Origin: Streptomonospora alba
Lineage (GTDB): Bacteria > Actinomycetota > Actinomycetes > Streptosporangiales > Streptosporangiaceae
Length of the DNA: 64,000 nt
Assembly: GCF_000826685.1 (NCBI RefSeq)
Contig: NZ_JROO01000004.1
Coordinates: 62,001 to 126,000 of the forward strand
Reading direction: 5' to 3'
Positions 26,547 to 35,636 of the stretch are shown here, in pieces. The position numbers and the translations under genes are program-made. Below the pieces are notes generated by a model that saw nothing but the letters and a program-made list of their open reading frames with translations, was not told the origin of the DNA and made no database searches. Every line of letters begins with the position of its first letter. Within the stretch, counting starts at the first letter, position 1.

Positions 26547-29500
26547 GTGCGGTTCAGTATCCTCGGTCCACTCGCGGTGTACAGCGCCGACGGCGCGGCA
26601 CTGCCCATCGGCGGCGCGCGCCTGCGCCGCCTGCTCGTGCTGCTGCTGCTCGCTCCGGGCCGCACCGTGGGCAGCGAACGCCTGGTCCGCGGCATCTGGG
26701 GCGAGGAGTCCGTACCCGAGAACGCGGGCAACGCGCTGCAGGCGCTGGCTTCCCGTCTGCGCCGTGCCCTGGGCGACGGCGCGCCCCTGCACGGCGACCC
26801 CACCGGCTACCGCCTGCAGGTCGACCCCGCAAGCGTCGACCTGCACCGCTTCGACGACCTGGCCCGCCGCGGGCGCGCCGCTCGCGGCAACGGCGATCCC
26901 GTACGGGCCGAGGAGCTGCTGGGCGAGGCGCTGGCGCTGTGGCGCGGCCCGGCTCTGCCCGAACTGGACGAGTCGGGCGTCGCCGGCGACACCGTCCTGC
27001 GCCTGGCCGCGTCTCGCCACAGCGTCCTGCTGGAGCGCCTGAGGCTGCACCTGGACCTCGGACGCTGCGACGAGGCGCTTCCCGAGATCGAGGCGCTGGC
27101 CGCCCGCGACCCCCGCGACGAGCGCCCGGCCGAGCTGCTGGTGCGCGCGCTTTCGGCGGCGAGCCGCCAGGCCGAGGCCCTGGCCGCCTACGACCGGCTG
27201 CGCCGCAGACTCGCCGAGGACCTGGGCATCGATCCCTCCCCCCACATGCAGCGGTTGCAGGTGCGACTGCTGCGGGGCGAACTCCACGGCGAGGGGCCCG
27301 ACGCGGCCACCGCGCAGCCCGCACCGGCCGAGCCCGAGCCGGCCGCATCCGCGCCCGCGGAGCCCGCTACCGTGCAGCAGTCCGGCGCCGACGAGCCCGA
27401 ACCGCGCCCGGTGAAACGGCTCCCGCACGTCCTGACCAGCTTCGTGGCCCGCGAGGACGAGGTCGGCCAGGTCGGCGCGCTACTCGCCGGCGAACGGCTG
27501 GTCACCCTGATCGGCCCCGGCGGCGCCGGTAAGACCCGGCTGTCCATCGAGGCCGGGTCCCGCTTCGTCGAGGCCCCGACGGCTCCGGCCGAGGGCGGGG
27601 TGTGGTTCGTCGAACTCGCCCCGCTGCGCGACGGGGCCGACATCCCGCACGCGCTGCTGAGCGCGCTGGGACTGAGCGAGCCCTCGGGTATTCCGCTGTC
27701 GTCGGGCGCACCCCCCAGCACCGGCGACGTCTTCGACCGCGTCCTCGACTACCTCGGCGAGCGCGACGCCCTGCTCATCCTGGACAACTGCGAGCATCTG
27801 GTCGCCGAGGCCGCGCAGGCGGCCGAACGGCTCCTCGCCCGATGCCCCCGGCTGCGCCTGCTCGCCACCAGCCGCGAACCCCTGGGGATCGCGGGCGAGC
27901 GGCTGCTGGCCGTTCCTTCACTCGCCCTGCCGCCCGAGACCACCGCCCCCGGCGAGGCCGGCGACTACGCCGCGGTGCGGCTGTTCGCCGAACGCGCCCG
28001 CGCCGTCGATCCCGGATTCACCGTGGGCGAGGACAACGTCGAGCACGTGGTGCGCATCTGCCGCGAGCTCGACGGCATGCCGCTGGCGCTGGAACTGGCC
28101 GCGGCCCGGGTACGCGCGATGCCCGTAGCCCACCTGGCCGCCCGGCTGTCCGACCGGTTCCGGCTGCTCACCAACGGCAACCGCTTCGCCCTGCCCCAGC
28201 ACCAGACCCTGCAGGCCGTCGTCGACTGGAGCTGGGAACTGCTCGACAGCGACGAGCGCACCCTGCTGCACCGGCTGTCGGTCTTCGCCGGCGGCGCCAC
28301 GCTGGACGCCGTCGAGCACGTGTGGTCCCCGGGCGAGGGCGGGCGCGACGTCTGGTCGGTGCTGTTCGCCCTGGTCGACAAGTCACTGGTCAGTGCCGAC
28401 GTCGCCGACGACGGTGGCGAGCCCCGTTACCGGATGCTGGAGACCGTGCGCGCTTACGGCGCCCAACGCCTGGCCGAAAGCGGCGAGGAGCCCGCCGTGC
28501 GGCGCGCCCACGCCGACTACACGCTCGGGCTGTGGTCCCGTGCCGATCCGCACCTGCGCCGCCCCGAGCAGCTCGGCTGGCTGGAGCTGCTGCGCCTGGA
28601 GCACGACAACCTCACCGCCGCGCTGCGCTGGACGATCGACGCCGGCGACCTCGCCTGCGCTTTCGACCTGCTGCACGCCTCCTGCTGGTACTGGCAGATG
28701 GGCAACTCCTGGAGCGACCTGGTGCGCTGGTGCGGCGAGCTGCTGCGCGCCTCCGGCGAGCGCCCGCCCGAGGGGCGCACCGTGGCCTACGCCTACTGCT
28801 TGGCGATCCGCTCGGCGGGCGCCGACATCACCGACCAGGAGATCTCCGCCAAGGGCATGCTGCGCGCCGAGGAGCTGCTGGCCGAGTCGGGCGCTCGGGC
28901 CGAGGACCATCCGGCGCTGCTGCAACCCACCCTGCTGCTGGGCATGGTCGGCCACGACCGCTGTGAGCGCATCGCCCGCCTGGACCGCACCGCCGCGGAC
29001 CACGCCGACCCCTGGATGCGCGCCGCGGCGCGGCTCTTCGGCGGTCTGCTGGCGCTGCACACGGGAAGCGGCGCCGAGGGGCGCGGCCGCGTCTTCGAGG
29101 CCCTCGACGCGTTCCGCGCCATCGGCGACCGGTGGGGTACCACCCATGCTCTGACCGTGGCCTCGGGTGTCTGCCACCTCACCGATATCGACCGCGAGCA
29201 GGAGCTGCTGGAGGAGGGCGACGCCCTGGCCGAGGAGATCGGGCTGAACGCGATGCGTGCCCAGTTCGCGGCCCGCCGCGCCATGACCCTGGCCGAAGCC
29301 GGCCGCATCGACGCCGCGCGCAGCGCGATCCAGCAGGCCCGCGCGCTGACCGCCGACAGCGACACCCGGTTGATCTGCCGGGTGGGCGAAGCCGAAGTCG
29401 CCTATGCCGGTGGCGATCCCGCCGGCGCCTACGACATCGCGCTGTCCCTGGCCCCCGAAATCACCGGGATGAACGACGTCGCGCGTCGGCAGGTCGAACC

Positions 29501-29903
29501 CACATGGCTGGCGCTGCGCAGCCGCGCCGCGATGGCGCTCGGCGACCGCCGGGGTGCCCTCGCCGACGCCGCGGCCGCGTGGACGATGATCACGCCGCAG
29601 ACGGCGGGACCCGCCTGCGCCGAGGTCCTCGAACGGCTGGCCGAAGTGCTGTACGGGGAGTGGCCCGAGCGCGCGGCCGTCCTGCTGGGCCGCGCCGAAT
29701 CGGTGCGCGGGCTGGCCAACGAGGCCGGTCCCGCGGTCGTGCGCGTCCGTGCACACGCACGGGACGCGCTGGGCGCCGACGGTTTCGACCGGGCCTACGC
29801 ATTCGGCGCCGAGCGCGAGCCCGCCGAGGTCGAGGCGTGGTTGGGTTCCTGGCTGAGCCGACGGGGCGGCACGCGCGCCGAGGACGCGCGGCCCGCCGGG
29901 TAA
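26547..29903 (+). CDS. AfsR/SARP-type regulator: BTAD, NB-ARC-like ATPase and TPR domains
   Basis: 1118 aa from the GTG at 26547, chosen because the family starts 'VRFSILGPLAV'; an in-frame GTG lies at 26526. Domains: winged-helix DNA-binding (1-90), BTAD (95-235, 'RFDDLARRGRAARGNGDPV'), Pro/Ala/Glu linker, ATPase with P-loop 'LIGPGGAGKTRLS' (about 320) and 'LLILDNCEHLVAEAAQ' (about 408), then helical TPR-like repeats to the end. This architecture senses a signal through the ATPase/TPR part and recruits RNA polymerase to direct-repeat operators. No biosynthetic cluster is nearby, so its targets lie elsewhere or include the divergent PEBP lipoprotein gene. Confidence 0.92.
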   Translation: MRFSILGPLAVYSADGAALPIGGARLRRLLVLLLLAPGRTVGSERLVRGIWGEESVPENAGNALQALASRLRRALGDGAPLHGDPTGYRLQVDPASVDLHRFDDLARRGRAARGNGDPVRAEELLGEALALWRGPALPELDESGVAGDTVLRLAASRHSVLLERLRLHLDLGRCDEALPEIEALAARDPRDERPAELLVRALSAASRQAEALAAYDRLRRRLAEDLGIDPSPHMQRLQVRLLRGELHGEGPDAATAQPAPAEPEPAASAPAEPATVQQSGADEPEPRPVKRLPHVLTSFVAREDEVGQVGALLAGERLVTLIGPGGAGKTRLSIEAGSRFVEAPTAPAEGGVWFVELAPLRDGADIPHALLSALGLSEPSGIPLSSGAPPSTGDVFDRVLDYLGERDALLILDNCEHLVAEAAQAAERLLARCPRLRLLATSREPLGIAGERLLAVPSLALPPETTAPGEAGDYAAVRLFAERARAVDPGFTVGEDNVEHVVRICRELDGMPLALELAAARVRAMPVAHLAARLSDRFRLLTNGNRFALPQHQTLQAVVDWSWELLDSDERTLLHRLSVFAGGATLDAVEHVWSPGEGGRDVWSVLFALVDKSLVSADVADDGGEPRYRMLETVRAYGAQRLAESGEEPAVRRAHADYTLGLWSRADPHLRRPEQLGWLELLRLEHDNLTAALRWTIDAGDLACAFDLLHASCWYWQMGNSWSDLVRWCGELLRASGERPPEGRTVAYAYCLAIRSAGADITDQEISAKGMLRAEELLAESGARAEDHPALLQPTLLLGMVGHDRCERIARLDRTAADHADPWMRAAARLFGGLLALHTGSGAEGRGRVFEALDAFRAIGDRWGTTHALTVASGVCHLTDIDREQELLEEGDALAEEIGLNAMRAQFAARRAMTLAEAGRIDAARSAIQQARALTADSDTRLICRVGEAEVAYAGGDPAGAYDIALSLAPEITGMNDVARRQVEPTWLALRSRAAMALGDRRGALADAAAAWTMITPQTAGPACAEVLERLAEVLYGEWPERAAVLLGRAESVRGLANEAGPAVVRVRAHARDALGADGFDRAYAFGAEREPAEVEAWLGSWLSRRGGTRAEDARPAG

Positions 29904-29929
29904 CCGCCGCCCGGCCCGTCGCCCGGCCC

Positions 29930-29956
29930 GCCGCACCGCCCGTCCTACGGTGCGGC
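29930..29956. terminator. Bidirectional terminator
   Basis: A perfect 9-bp inverted repeat (29930-29938 and 29948-29956, loop 9 nt) lies between convergent genes. A run of CCGGCCCG repeats precedes it. Confidence 0.5.
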
Positions 29957-29990
29957 CGCATCGGCCGAGCGGCGGCCGTCGGGGAGCGGA

Positions 29991-30782
29991 CTAGCCGAAG
30001 ATCCCGCGGCGCTGCAGCATGGACCCCAGGGTCTCGGCGAGCATGGGCGCCCAGTCGCCGGGCTGCTCGGCCTCCGCGTGCCCCACGCGGAACCGGGCGA
30101 AGCGGTCCTGGCTCTCGGTGAAGAGGCCGCCGCGCTTGTCGACCTCGATCACCACCTCGACCCCCTGCTGGTCGGCGACGAACGAAAGCTCCATCTCGCT
30201 CATCTGGTCCTTGTACTGCGGGGCCGCGCGGAACTCCAGTTCCTGATACATCGGGAACTCCTGGCGCGTGCCCTGCAGCCTGCCCTGCTCGACGTCGGTC
30301 TTGACCAGGACGAACCCCATGCGGTGCGCCGCCTCCAGCACGCGGTCCTGGGCCGGCAGGGGATGGACGCTGACCGGGTCGAGGTCGCCCTTGTCGGGCG
30401 CGCCGCCGATCACCACGTCGGTGCTCAGCCCCAGCATGGCCCCGGGCAGCGGCCGCCCGCCCGCGTCGGTCAGCGGGGCCTGGTAGGTGACGGGGTAGGT
30501 GAAGGGGACGCGTCGGTTCTCGCCCGCGGCCAGCCGGAAGGCGCCGCAGACGGGCACGCGCGAGATCTCGCGGGTGACCTGGCCCTCGTGGTCGCCGATC
30601 TCGACCTCGACACGGGCGGCAAGCGACAGTGCGATCTCGTCGATGTCGGCATCGACCTCGCCTCCGGCCAGGTCGATGTAACCCTCCAGTTGCCCGCCCG
30701 GCCGTGTGTGGGGCTGGGTGACCACCGTGTCGATGCTGGGGCCGCCGATGCCGATTGCCGCGAGGATGCGCTTGATGCCCAT
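29991..30782 (-). CDS. SpoOM-family (arrestin-like) sporulation-control protein
   Basis: 263 aa. The N-terminal 'IKRILAAIGIGGPSIDTVV' and 'PGGQLEGYIDLAGGEVDADI' mark the Spo0M family, an arrestin-like beta-sandwich. The middle shows 'REISRVPVCGAFRLAAGENR' and 'PFTYPVTYQAPLTD'; the C-terminus 'PMLAETLGSMLQRRGIFG' is helical. In Bacillus Spo0M affects sporulation and binds cytoskeletal proteins. This organism is not an endospore former, so a role in morphology or stress is more likely. The gene lies upstream of nothing on its strand and appears monocistronic. Confidence 0.88.
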   Translation of the reverse strand: MGIKRILAAIGIGGPSIDTVVTQPHTRPGGQLEGYIDLAGGEVDADIDEIALSLAARVEVEIGDHEGQVTREISRVPVCGAFRLAAGENRRVPFTYPVTYQAPLTDAGGRPLPGAMLGLSTDVVIGGAPDKGDLDPVSVHPLPAQDRVLEAAHRMGFVLVKTDVEQGRLQGTRQEFPMYQELEFRAAPQYKDQMSEMELSFVADQQGVEVVIEVDKRGGLFTESQDRFARFRVGHAEAEQPGDWAPMLAETLGSMLQRRGIFG

Positions 30783-30957
30783 GGTGTCCTTCCGGTCGTG
30801 GGGGAGCCGCCGTCACGGCCCAACCGCGGTCGTGCGCGATGTTCGGTGGATAGGATGCGCGCCGGCGGCGCGCGGTTCCTCCGATTCCGCCCCGACCTGC
30901 GGGGTTTGGTCCGGCGGCGGCCCGCGCGCCGCGCCACGTCGTTCGGCGGCCGCGGGC

Positions 30958-31785
30958 TCAGGTGCGGCGCCGGTAGGCCCGGGTGGCCAGCGGGAAGAAC
31001 ACGGCGCTGATGACGACGATCCACACCAACACCCACAGCAGCGAGTCGCCCACGGCCTCGCCGGCGAGTAGCTCGCGCATCGCGTCGATGACGTGGGTGA
31101 CCGGGTTGACCTCGGCGAAGGTCTGCATGAACCCGGGCATCCGGTCGGTGGGCACGAACGCCGAGCTGCCGAAGGTCAGCGGGAACATCCACACCGACCC
31201 GAAGATGTTCACGGCCATGGGCGTGCGCAGCAGCAGCCCCATGAACGCCGACAGCCAGCACAGCGCGAAGGCGAAGGACATCACCACGGCGATCGCCGCC
31301 ACGACGCCGATCACGCCGCCCTCGGGCCGGTATCCGATCGCCACCGCCACCAGCAGCACCATGATCACAGTCAGCAGGTAGCGCACCAGGTCGCCCAGAA
31401 TGGCTCCGATCAGCGGCGCCGACCGGGCCACGGGCAGTGACCGGAAACGGTCGAAGATGCCCTTCTCGATGTCGGTGTTCAGCGCGACCCCGGTGCCGAT
31501 GGTGGCGAAGATGACCGACTGGGCGATGATCCCCGGGGTGATCAGGTCGCGGTAGGCCTGCCAGTCGCCCATCATCGCCTCGCCGAAGACGAAGACGAAC
31601 AGCGCCACGAACATCAGCGGCATGAACGTCAGCCCGAGGATCTCCTCGGGGTTGCGCTTGATCTTCAGCAGACTGCGCCAGGTCAGCAGTGCTCCGTGCT
31701 GGGCTGCCGACAGCGGGGTGATCCGCGGGGTGACCACGGGGGCGGCGGTCCTTTCGCCCGGCTCTGCCGTCTCCACGGCGCTCAT
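30958..31785 (-). CDS. ABC-2 type transporter permease (DrrB-like)
   Basis: 275 aa with six hydrophobic segments and the ABC-2 family features 'KIKRNPEEILGLTFMPLMFV', 'DIEKGIFDRFRSLPVARSAP' (coupling region) and 'FVPTDRMPGFMQTFAEVNPV', then 'HVIDAMRELLAGE'. The ATG overlaps the stop of the ATPase gene by four bases (ATGA), so translation is coupled. It forms the membrane half of a DrrAB-type exporter for drugs or lipids. Substrate unknown. Confidence 0.9.
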   Translation of the reverse strand: MSAVETAEPGERTAAPVVTPRITPLSAAQHGALLTWRSLLKIKRNPEEILGLTFMPLMFVALFVFVFGEAMMGDWQAYRDLITPGIIAQSVIFATIGTGVALNTDIEKGIFDRFRSLPVARSAPLIGAILGDLVRYLLTVIMVLLVAVAIGYRPEGGVIGVVAAIAVVMSFAFALCWLSAFMGLLLRTPMAVNIFGSVWMFPLTFGSSAFVPTDRMPGFMQTFAEVNPVTHVIDAMRELLAGEAVGDSLLWVLVWIVVISAVFFPLATRAYRRRT

Positions 31786-32783
31786 GCTGGTGTCCTCTCG
31801 GTCTCCGCGGCGCCCGAGGCGCCGTCGTCGTTGCTCTCGCCCTCGGGAGCGGTCTGGGCGGTGTGGCCGGTCAGGGCCAGGAACACTTCGTCCAGGCTGG
31901 GGCGGCGCAGTGTCAGCTCCGAAACCTCGATGCCCTCGTCGTCGAGGCGGCGCACGACCTCGGGCATGACCGCGGTGTCGGTGACCGAGGCGTTGGCCGT
32001 GCCCTCGCCGGAGCGGACCTCCGATGCGGTGACGGCCTCGACGATGCGGGCGACCTGCTCCAACCGCGCCGACTCGACAGGCCGCACCTGCAGCACCTGG
32101 GCGCCCGCGCGGGCCTTGAGCTCGTCGGGAGCGCCCCGGCTGATGACCTTGCCCCGGTCCAGTACCGCGATGTCGTCGGCCAGTTGGTCGGCCTCCTCGA
32201 GGTACTGCGTGGTCAGCAGCACCGTGACACCTTCGCCCACCAGCGAGCGCACCACGTCCCACAGCTCGTTGCGGCTGTGGGGATCGAGCCCGGTGGTCGG
32301 CTCGTCCAGGTACAGCAGCGAGGGCCGGCCCACCAGGCTGGCGGCCAGGTCCAAGCGGCGCCGCATGCCGCCCGAGTAGGTCTTGGCCGGGCGGTCGGCG
32401 GCGAAGGACAGGACGAAGTGATCCAAGAGTTCGGCGGAGCGGGCGCGCGCCGCAGGCCGCGAGAAGCCCAGCAACCGCGCTATCAGCACGAGGTTCTGAG
32501 TGCCGCTGAGGTCCTCGTCGACGGCCGCGTACTGGCCGGTGAGCCCGATCTGGCGGCGCACCTGGTGCGGTTCGCGGACCACGTCGTAGCCTCCGACCGT
32601 GGCGTGGCCGGAGTCGGGCTGCAGCAGGGTCGACAGGATCCGTACCGTGGTCGTCTTGCCCGACCCGTTGGGCCCCAGGACGCCGAGTACGGCTCCGGTG
32701 CGCGCGGTGAGGTCCACCCCGCCGAGGGCGGTCTGCCCCTTGAACCTCTTGACCAGACCCTCCGCCCGGATGGCATCAGTCAT
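31782..32783 (-). CDS. ABC transporter ATP-binding protein (DrrA-like, daunorubicin-resistance family)
   Basis: 333 aa from the ATG at 32783, preceded by AAAGGAG. It has Walker A 'GPNGSGKTTT', Q-loop 'LTGQYAAVDEDLSG', signature 'YSGGMRRRLDLAASL', Walker B 'LLYLDEPTTGLD' and the switch 'TTQYLEEADQLAD'. The extra C-terminal domain ending 'TLRRPSLDEVFLALTGH' is the DrrA hallmark. It drives the permease encoded by the overlapping downstream gene. Self-resistance or lipid export are both possible. No regulator is adjacent. Confidence 0.93.
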   Translation of the reverse strand: MTDAIRAEGLVKRFKGQTALGGVDLTARTGAVLGVLGPNGSGKTTTVRILSTLLQPDSGHATVGGYDVVREPHQVRRQIGLTGQYAAVDEDLSGTQNLVLIARLLGFSRPAARARSAELLDHFVLSFAADRPAKTYSGGMRRRLDLAASLVGRPSLLYLDEPTTGLDPHSRNELWDVVRSLVGEGVTVLLTTQYLEEADQLADDIAVLDRGKVISRGAPDELKARAGAQVLQVRPVESARLEQVARIVEAVTASEVRSGEGTANASVTDTAVMPEVVRRLDDEGIEVSELTLRRPSLDEVFLALTGHTAQTAPEGESNDDGASGAAETERTPA

Positions 32784-33230
32784 CGAATCTCCTTTGAGGA
32801 CGTGGTCCCGCCCTGTGCGGGCGGGAGACACCGGACTCCAACGCAGCCGGCTGGGTGCGCGTTCATCGCCTCGGCGGTGGCCCGGCTCGGTTTCCGGGAA
32901 CCCGGACCACGATATCGAACACCAGTTCTAGCATGGCTCCTGTCGGTGCCGAGGGTGATGTACGCACGCCGCCAGTCTCGGGCCGGGTACTGACAAACCG
33001 CTGACAACCGCTCGCACCGGCTGACACCCGGCGGACAGCGCACATTCCGGCAGACGGACGGCGCATTGGTGCAACACGGCAGGGGCGCCGAGGTTTCCCG
33101 GTGCCGCACCGATCCTCCGCTTCGATGCCCGGGCGGTTCTCCCGGTGCCGAGCGCCGGGCGGACTCTCGCGCCCGGTCCCGCGGCCGCGGCTGTGAGCCG
33201 TGCGACGGGGCGGCCCCTAGACTCGGTGCC
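32784..33230. other. 447-bp divergent intergenic region with direct repeats
   Basis: The region separates the DrrAB-type operon (minus) from the PH-domain pair (plus). It contains no credible gene. CTGACA recurs at 32990, 33001 and 33021; the first two units are 11 bp apart, the spacing of OmpR-type response-regulator sites. A TAGACT box at 33218-33223 is 7 nt before the GTG of the next gene. Confidence 0.5.
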
Positions 33231-33752
33231 GTGGCGACGACAACGCGTTTGAGACCCCCGACCCACCGCGTGTCACCGAAGGCGGTGCGGTTGTGGACCC
33301 TGCAGGCCGCGATCGGTTCGGTGGTGACGGCCGCGCTGCTCAGCGCGGCGGTGTGGGGACTGCGGTTCGCGTGGTGGGACTGGGTGCCCGACTGGATGCT
33401 GCGCAACGCGTGGTGGCTGGTCGCCCTCTACGCCGTCTACGCCCTCGCGCGCGTGGTGATCGTGCCGCAGTGGCGCTACCGCGTCCACCGCTGGGAGATC
33501 ACCGCCGACGTGGTCTACACCCGCAGCGGGTGGTTCAGCCGCCAGTGGCAGCTGGTGCCCGTGAGCCGTATCCAGACCGTCGACCACCGCCAGGGCTGGA
33601 TGGAGCGGATGTTCGGCGTAGCCACGCTGGAGGTGCAGACCGCCTCGCACGCCGGCTCCTCCACCATCGAGGGACTCGCCGCCGCCGACGCCCAGCGGAT
33701 CTCCGAGGAGCTGGCCGAACGCGCCGCCGAACTGCGCGACGACGCCACGTGA
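33231..33752 (+). CDS. Bacterial PH-domain membrane protein (YdbS-like)
   Basis: 173 aa with two N-terminal membrane helices ('AAIGSVVTAALLSAAVWGL' and 'NAWWLVALYAVYALARVVI'), then one bPH2 (DUF304) domain: 'WRYRVHRWEITADVVYTRSG', 'WQLVPVSRIQTVDHRQGWME' and 'RMFGVATLEVQTASHAGSST'. The GTG follows TAGACT by 7 nt with no ribosome binding site, so it is probably leaderless. It is paired with the larger YdbT-like gene 49 nt downstream. In Bacillus, YdbS/YdbT are linked to resistance to an antimicrobial from B. amyloliquefaciens; the molecular role is open. Confidence 0.88.
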   Translation: MATTTRLRPPTHRVSPKAVRLWTLQAAIGSVVTAALLSAAVWGLRFAWWDWVPDWMLRNAWWLVALYAVYALARVVIVPQWRYRVHRWEITADVVYTRSGWFSRQWQLVPVSRIQTVDHRQGWMERMFGVATLEVQTASHAGSSTIEGLAAADAQRISEELAERAAELRDDAT

Positions 33753-33801
33753 TCCCCGCCCGCGCGGCCGGCGGGGACGCAGGGCCCACCGGAGGAGTCT
33801 G

Positions 33802-35601
33802 ATGAGCGAGAACGGTCCATACGAGCAGCACCGGCCCCGCCCCGGCGACCCCGTCGCGCCCGGCGACGGCCCGGACCGGGACCGCGGTCCTGCTCGGCCG
33901 GCCTCCCCGGAACCGGCCCCGCCCTCCGCAGGCGAAACCGGCACCGAGCGGCGGGGCGAGGCCGAAGGGCGTCCGCCGGGGCCTCCGACCGGTTCCGAGG
34001 CACCCCCCGAGGCCGAGCCCGCCTACCGCCTCAGTCCGCTGACCCTGGTCACCTCGCCCCTCAACTACCTGCGCAACTACCTCGTCCCGGTCCTCGTAGC
34101 GGTGATCGCCGGCACCTACAGCTTCAATCCCTGGATGTTGGGCGGCGCAGCGGCGGCCGTCGTCACGATGTTCCTCAGCGGACTGCTCACCTGGTACACG
34201 CTGCGGTACCAGGTCGGTGCCGAGCGCCTGGAGATCCGCCGCGGCCTGATCAACCGCTCGCGCCGCTCCATTCCGCTTGAGCGCATCCGCGGCGTCGACA
34301 TCAGCTCCAATCTGCTGCACCGGATGCTGGGGCTGGCCGTCGTCAAGATCGAGGCCGCCGCCGGGGGAGGGGCCAGCGAAGAGGGCAAGCTCGACGCCGT
34401 CACCTCCCAGGAGGCCGAGCGCTTGCGCCATGTCCTGCTGCAGCGGCGCGCGTACCTGAGCGGCGGCGAGGAGTCCGCGCCCCGCGCCGAGGGCGCCGCG
34501 GCGGAGCCCGGCGCCACCCGGGCGACCGAGGAGACCGAGGTCTTCTTCACCATGCCGGCGAGCTGGTACCTCTATTCGGTGCTCAGCCTGGGCTACCTGC
34601 TGACTCCCTTCGTCGCCATGGCCACGCTGCTCGGCTTCGTCAGCCAGGGACTGGGCGAGGCGATGGGCGATCGGGTCGGCGACACCGTCTACGAGCTCTA
34701 CCGGTGGGCTGCCGAGGTGGCGGTCTCGCTGCTGGTCGCCGCCGTGGTCGTGCTGGTGCTTGTGCTGCTGGTCGCCATGCCGCTGTTCGCGGTGGTCTCC
34801 TACGCCGTCACCCACTGGCGATTCACCCTGCGCCGGCGCGGCGACACGCTGGTCGCCGAGCGCGGGCTGCTGACCCGGCAGAGCGTGACCCTGGAGAAGC
34901 GCCGCATCCGCGGTCACGAGTTGGTCGACAATCCGCTGGAGCGGACGCGCTCGGCGGTGCACCTGCGCGCCATCGTCACCGGTCTGGGCCAGACGGCGAC
35001 CCGCGCAATGCTGATGCCGACCGGACCGCGCTCGCGCGTCGAGGAGGTCGTGGAGCGCGCGCTCACGCCGTTCCGGGGCACACTCGTGCGCCATCCGCGG
35101 GCCGCTCTGGGGCGGCGGCTGTTCCGCGCGGTGGCGCCCTTCGCCCTCGCGGCCGCGCTGGCCGCGTACTTCGCCCCGGTCTGGGTGGCCGCTGCACTCG
35201 CGGTGCTGGCGGTGCTGGGCGTGCCGCTGGGACTGGACCGCTATCGGTCGTTGGGCCACGGCGAGGACGGGTACCAGGTCAGCGTACGCTCGGGGTCGCT
35301 GCGGCGTGTGCAGGCGGTGGTCGTGCGCGACGCCATCATCGGCTGGAACTGGAGGCAGACGCTGTTCCAGCGCCGCGTGGGGCTGGCCGATCTGGAGCTG
35401 TCGGTGGGTGCGGGCAGCGGCGGCTACTCCGCGATCGACGCGGGCTTCGGCGAGTCGGTGGCCTTCGCCCACGACGTCACACCGGAGATGGTGCGGCCCT
35501 TCATCGAAGAGGCCGACGCAGGCGCCCCGGCCCGATCCGGCCCGGACGCGGAGCAGCCGGCGGGGCGTAAGCGGCGCGGAACCGCGGCGCACGGCGGTTA
35601 A
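33802..35601 (+). CDS. Bacterial PH-domain membrane protein with three bPH2 repeats (YdbT-like)
   Basis: 599 aa. A Pro/Gly-rich N-terminal extension (residues 1-75) is followed by paired hydrophobic helices and bPH2 domains. The first contains 'ERLEIRRGLINRSRRSIPLE' with 'RIRGVDISSNLLHRMLGL', the second 'LVAERGLLTRQSVTLEKRRI', and the third 'GSLRRVQAVVVRDAIIGWNW'. Each has the strand-turn pattern ending in a conserved Arg-rich turn. Typical YdbT proteins have the same layout without the long N-terminal tail. GGAGGAG precedes the ATG. It probably forms a membrane complex with the YdbS-like protein. Confidence 0.88.
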   Translation: MSENGPYEQHRPRPGDPVAPGDGPDRDRGPARPASPEPAPPSAGETGTERRGEAEGRPPGPPTGSEAPPEAEPAYRLSPLTLVTSPLNYLRNYLVPVLVAVIAGTYSFNPWMLGGAAAAVVTMFLSGLLTWYTLRYQVGAERLEIRRGLINRSRRSIPLERIRGVDISSNLLHRMLGLAVVKIEAAAGGGASEEGKLDAVTSQEAERLRHVLLQRRAYLSGGEESAPRAEGAAAEPGATRATEETEVFFTMPASWYLYSVLSLGYLLTPFVAMATLLGFVSQGLGEAMGDRVGDTVYELYRWAAEVAVSLLVAAVVVLVLVLLVAMPLFAVVSYAVTHWRFTLRRRGDTLVAERGLLTRQSVTLEKRRIRGHELVDNPLERTRSAVHLRAIVTGLGQTATRAMLMPTGPRSRVEEVVERALTPFRGTLVRHPRAALGRRLFRAVAPFALAAALAAYFAPVWVAAALAVLAVLGVPLGLDRYRSLGHGEDGYQVSVRSGSLRRVQAVVVRDAIIGWNWRQTLFQRRVGLADLELSVGAGSGGYSAIDAGFGESVAFAHDVTPEMVRPFIEEADAGAPARSGPDAEQPAGRKRRGTAAHGG

Positions 35602-35628
35602 GGGCGTCCACCGTCGCGGCGGACGCCC
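35602..35628. terminator. Hairpin between convergent ydbT-like and sepH genes
   Basis: An 8-bp inverted repeat GGGCGTCC...GGACGCCC (35602-35609 and 35621-35628) starts directly after the stop of the ydbT-like gene and lies 9 nt from the sepH stop. Confidence 0.55.
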
Positions 35629-35636
35629 GCGCACGC

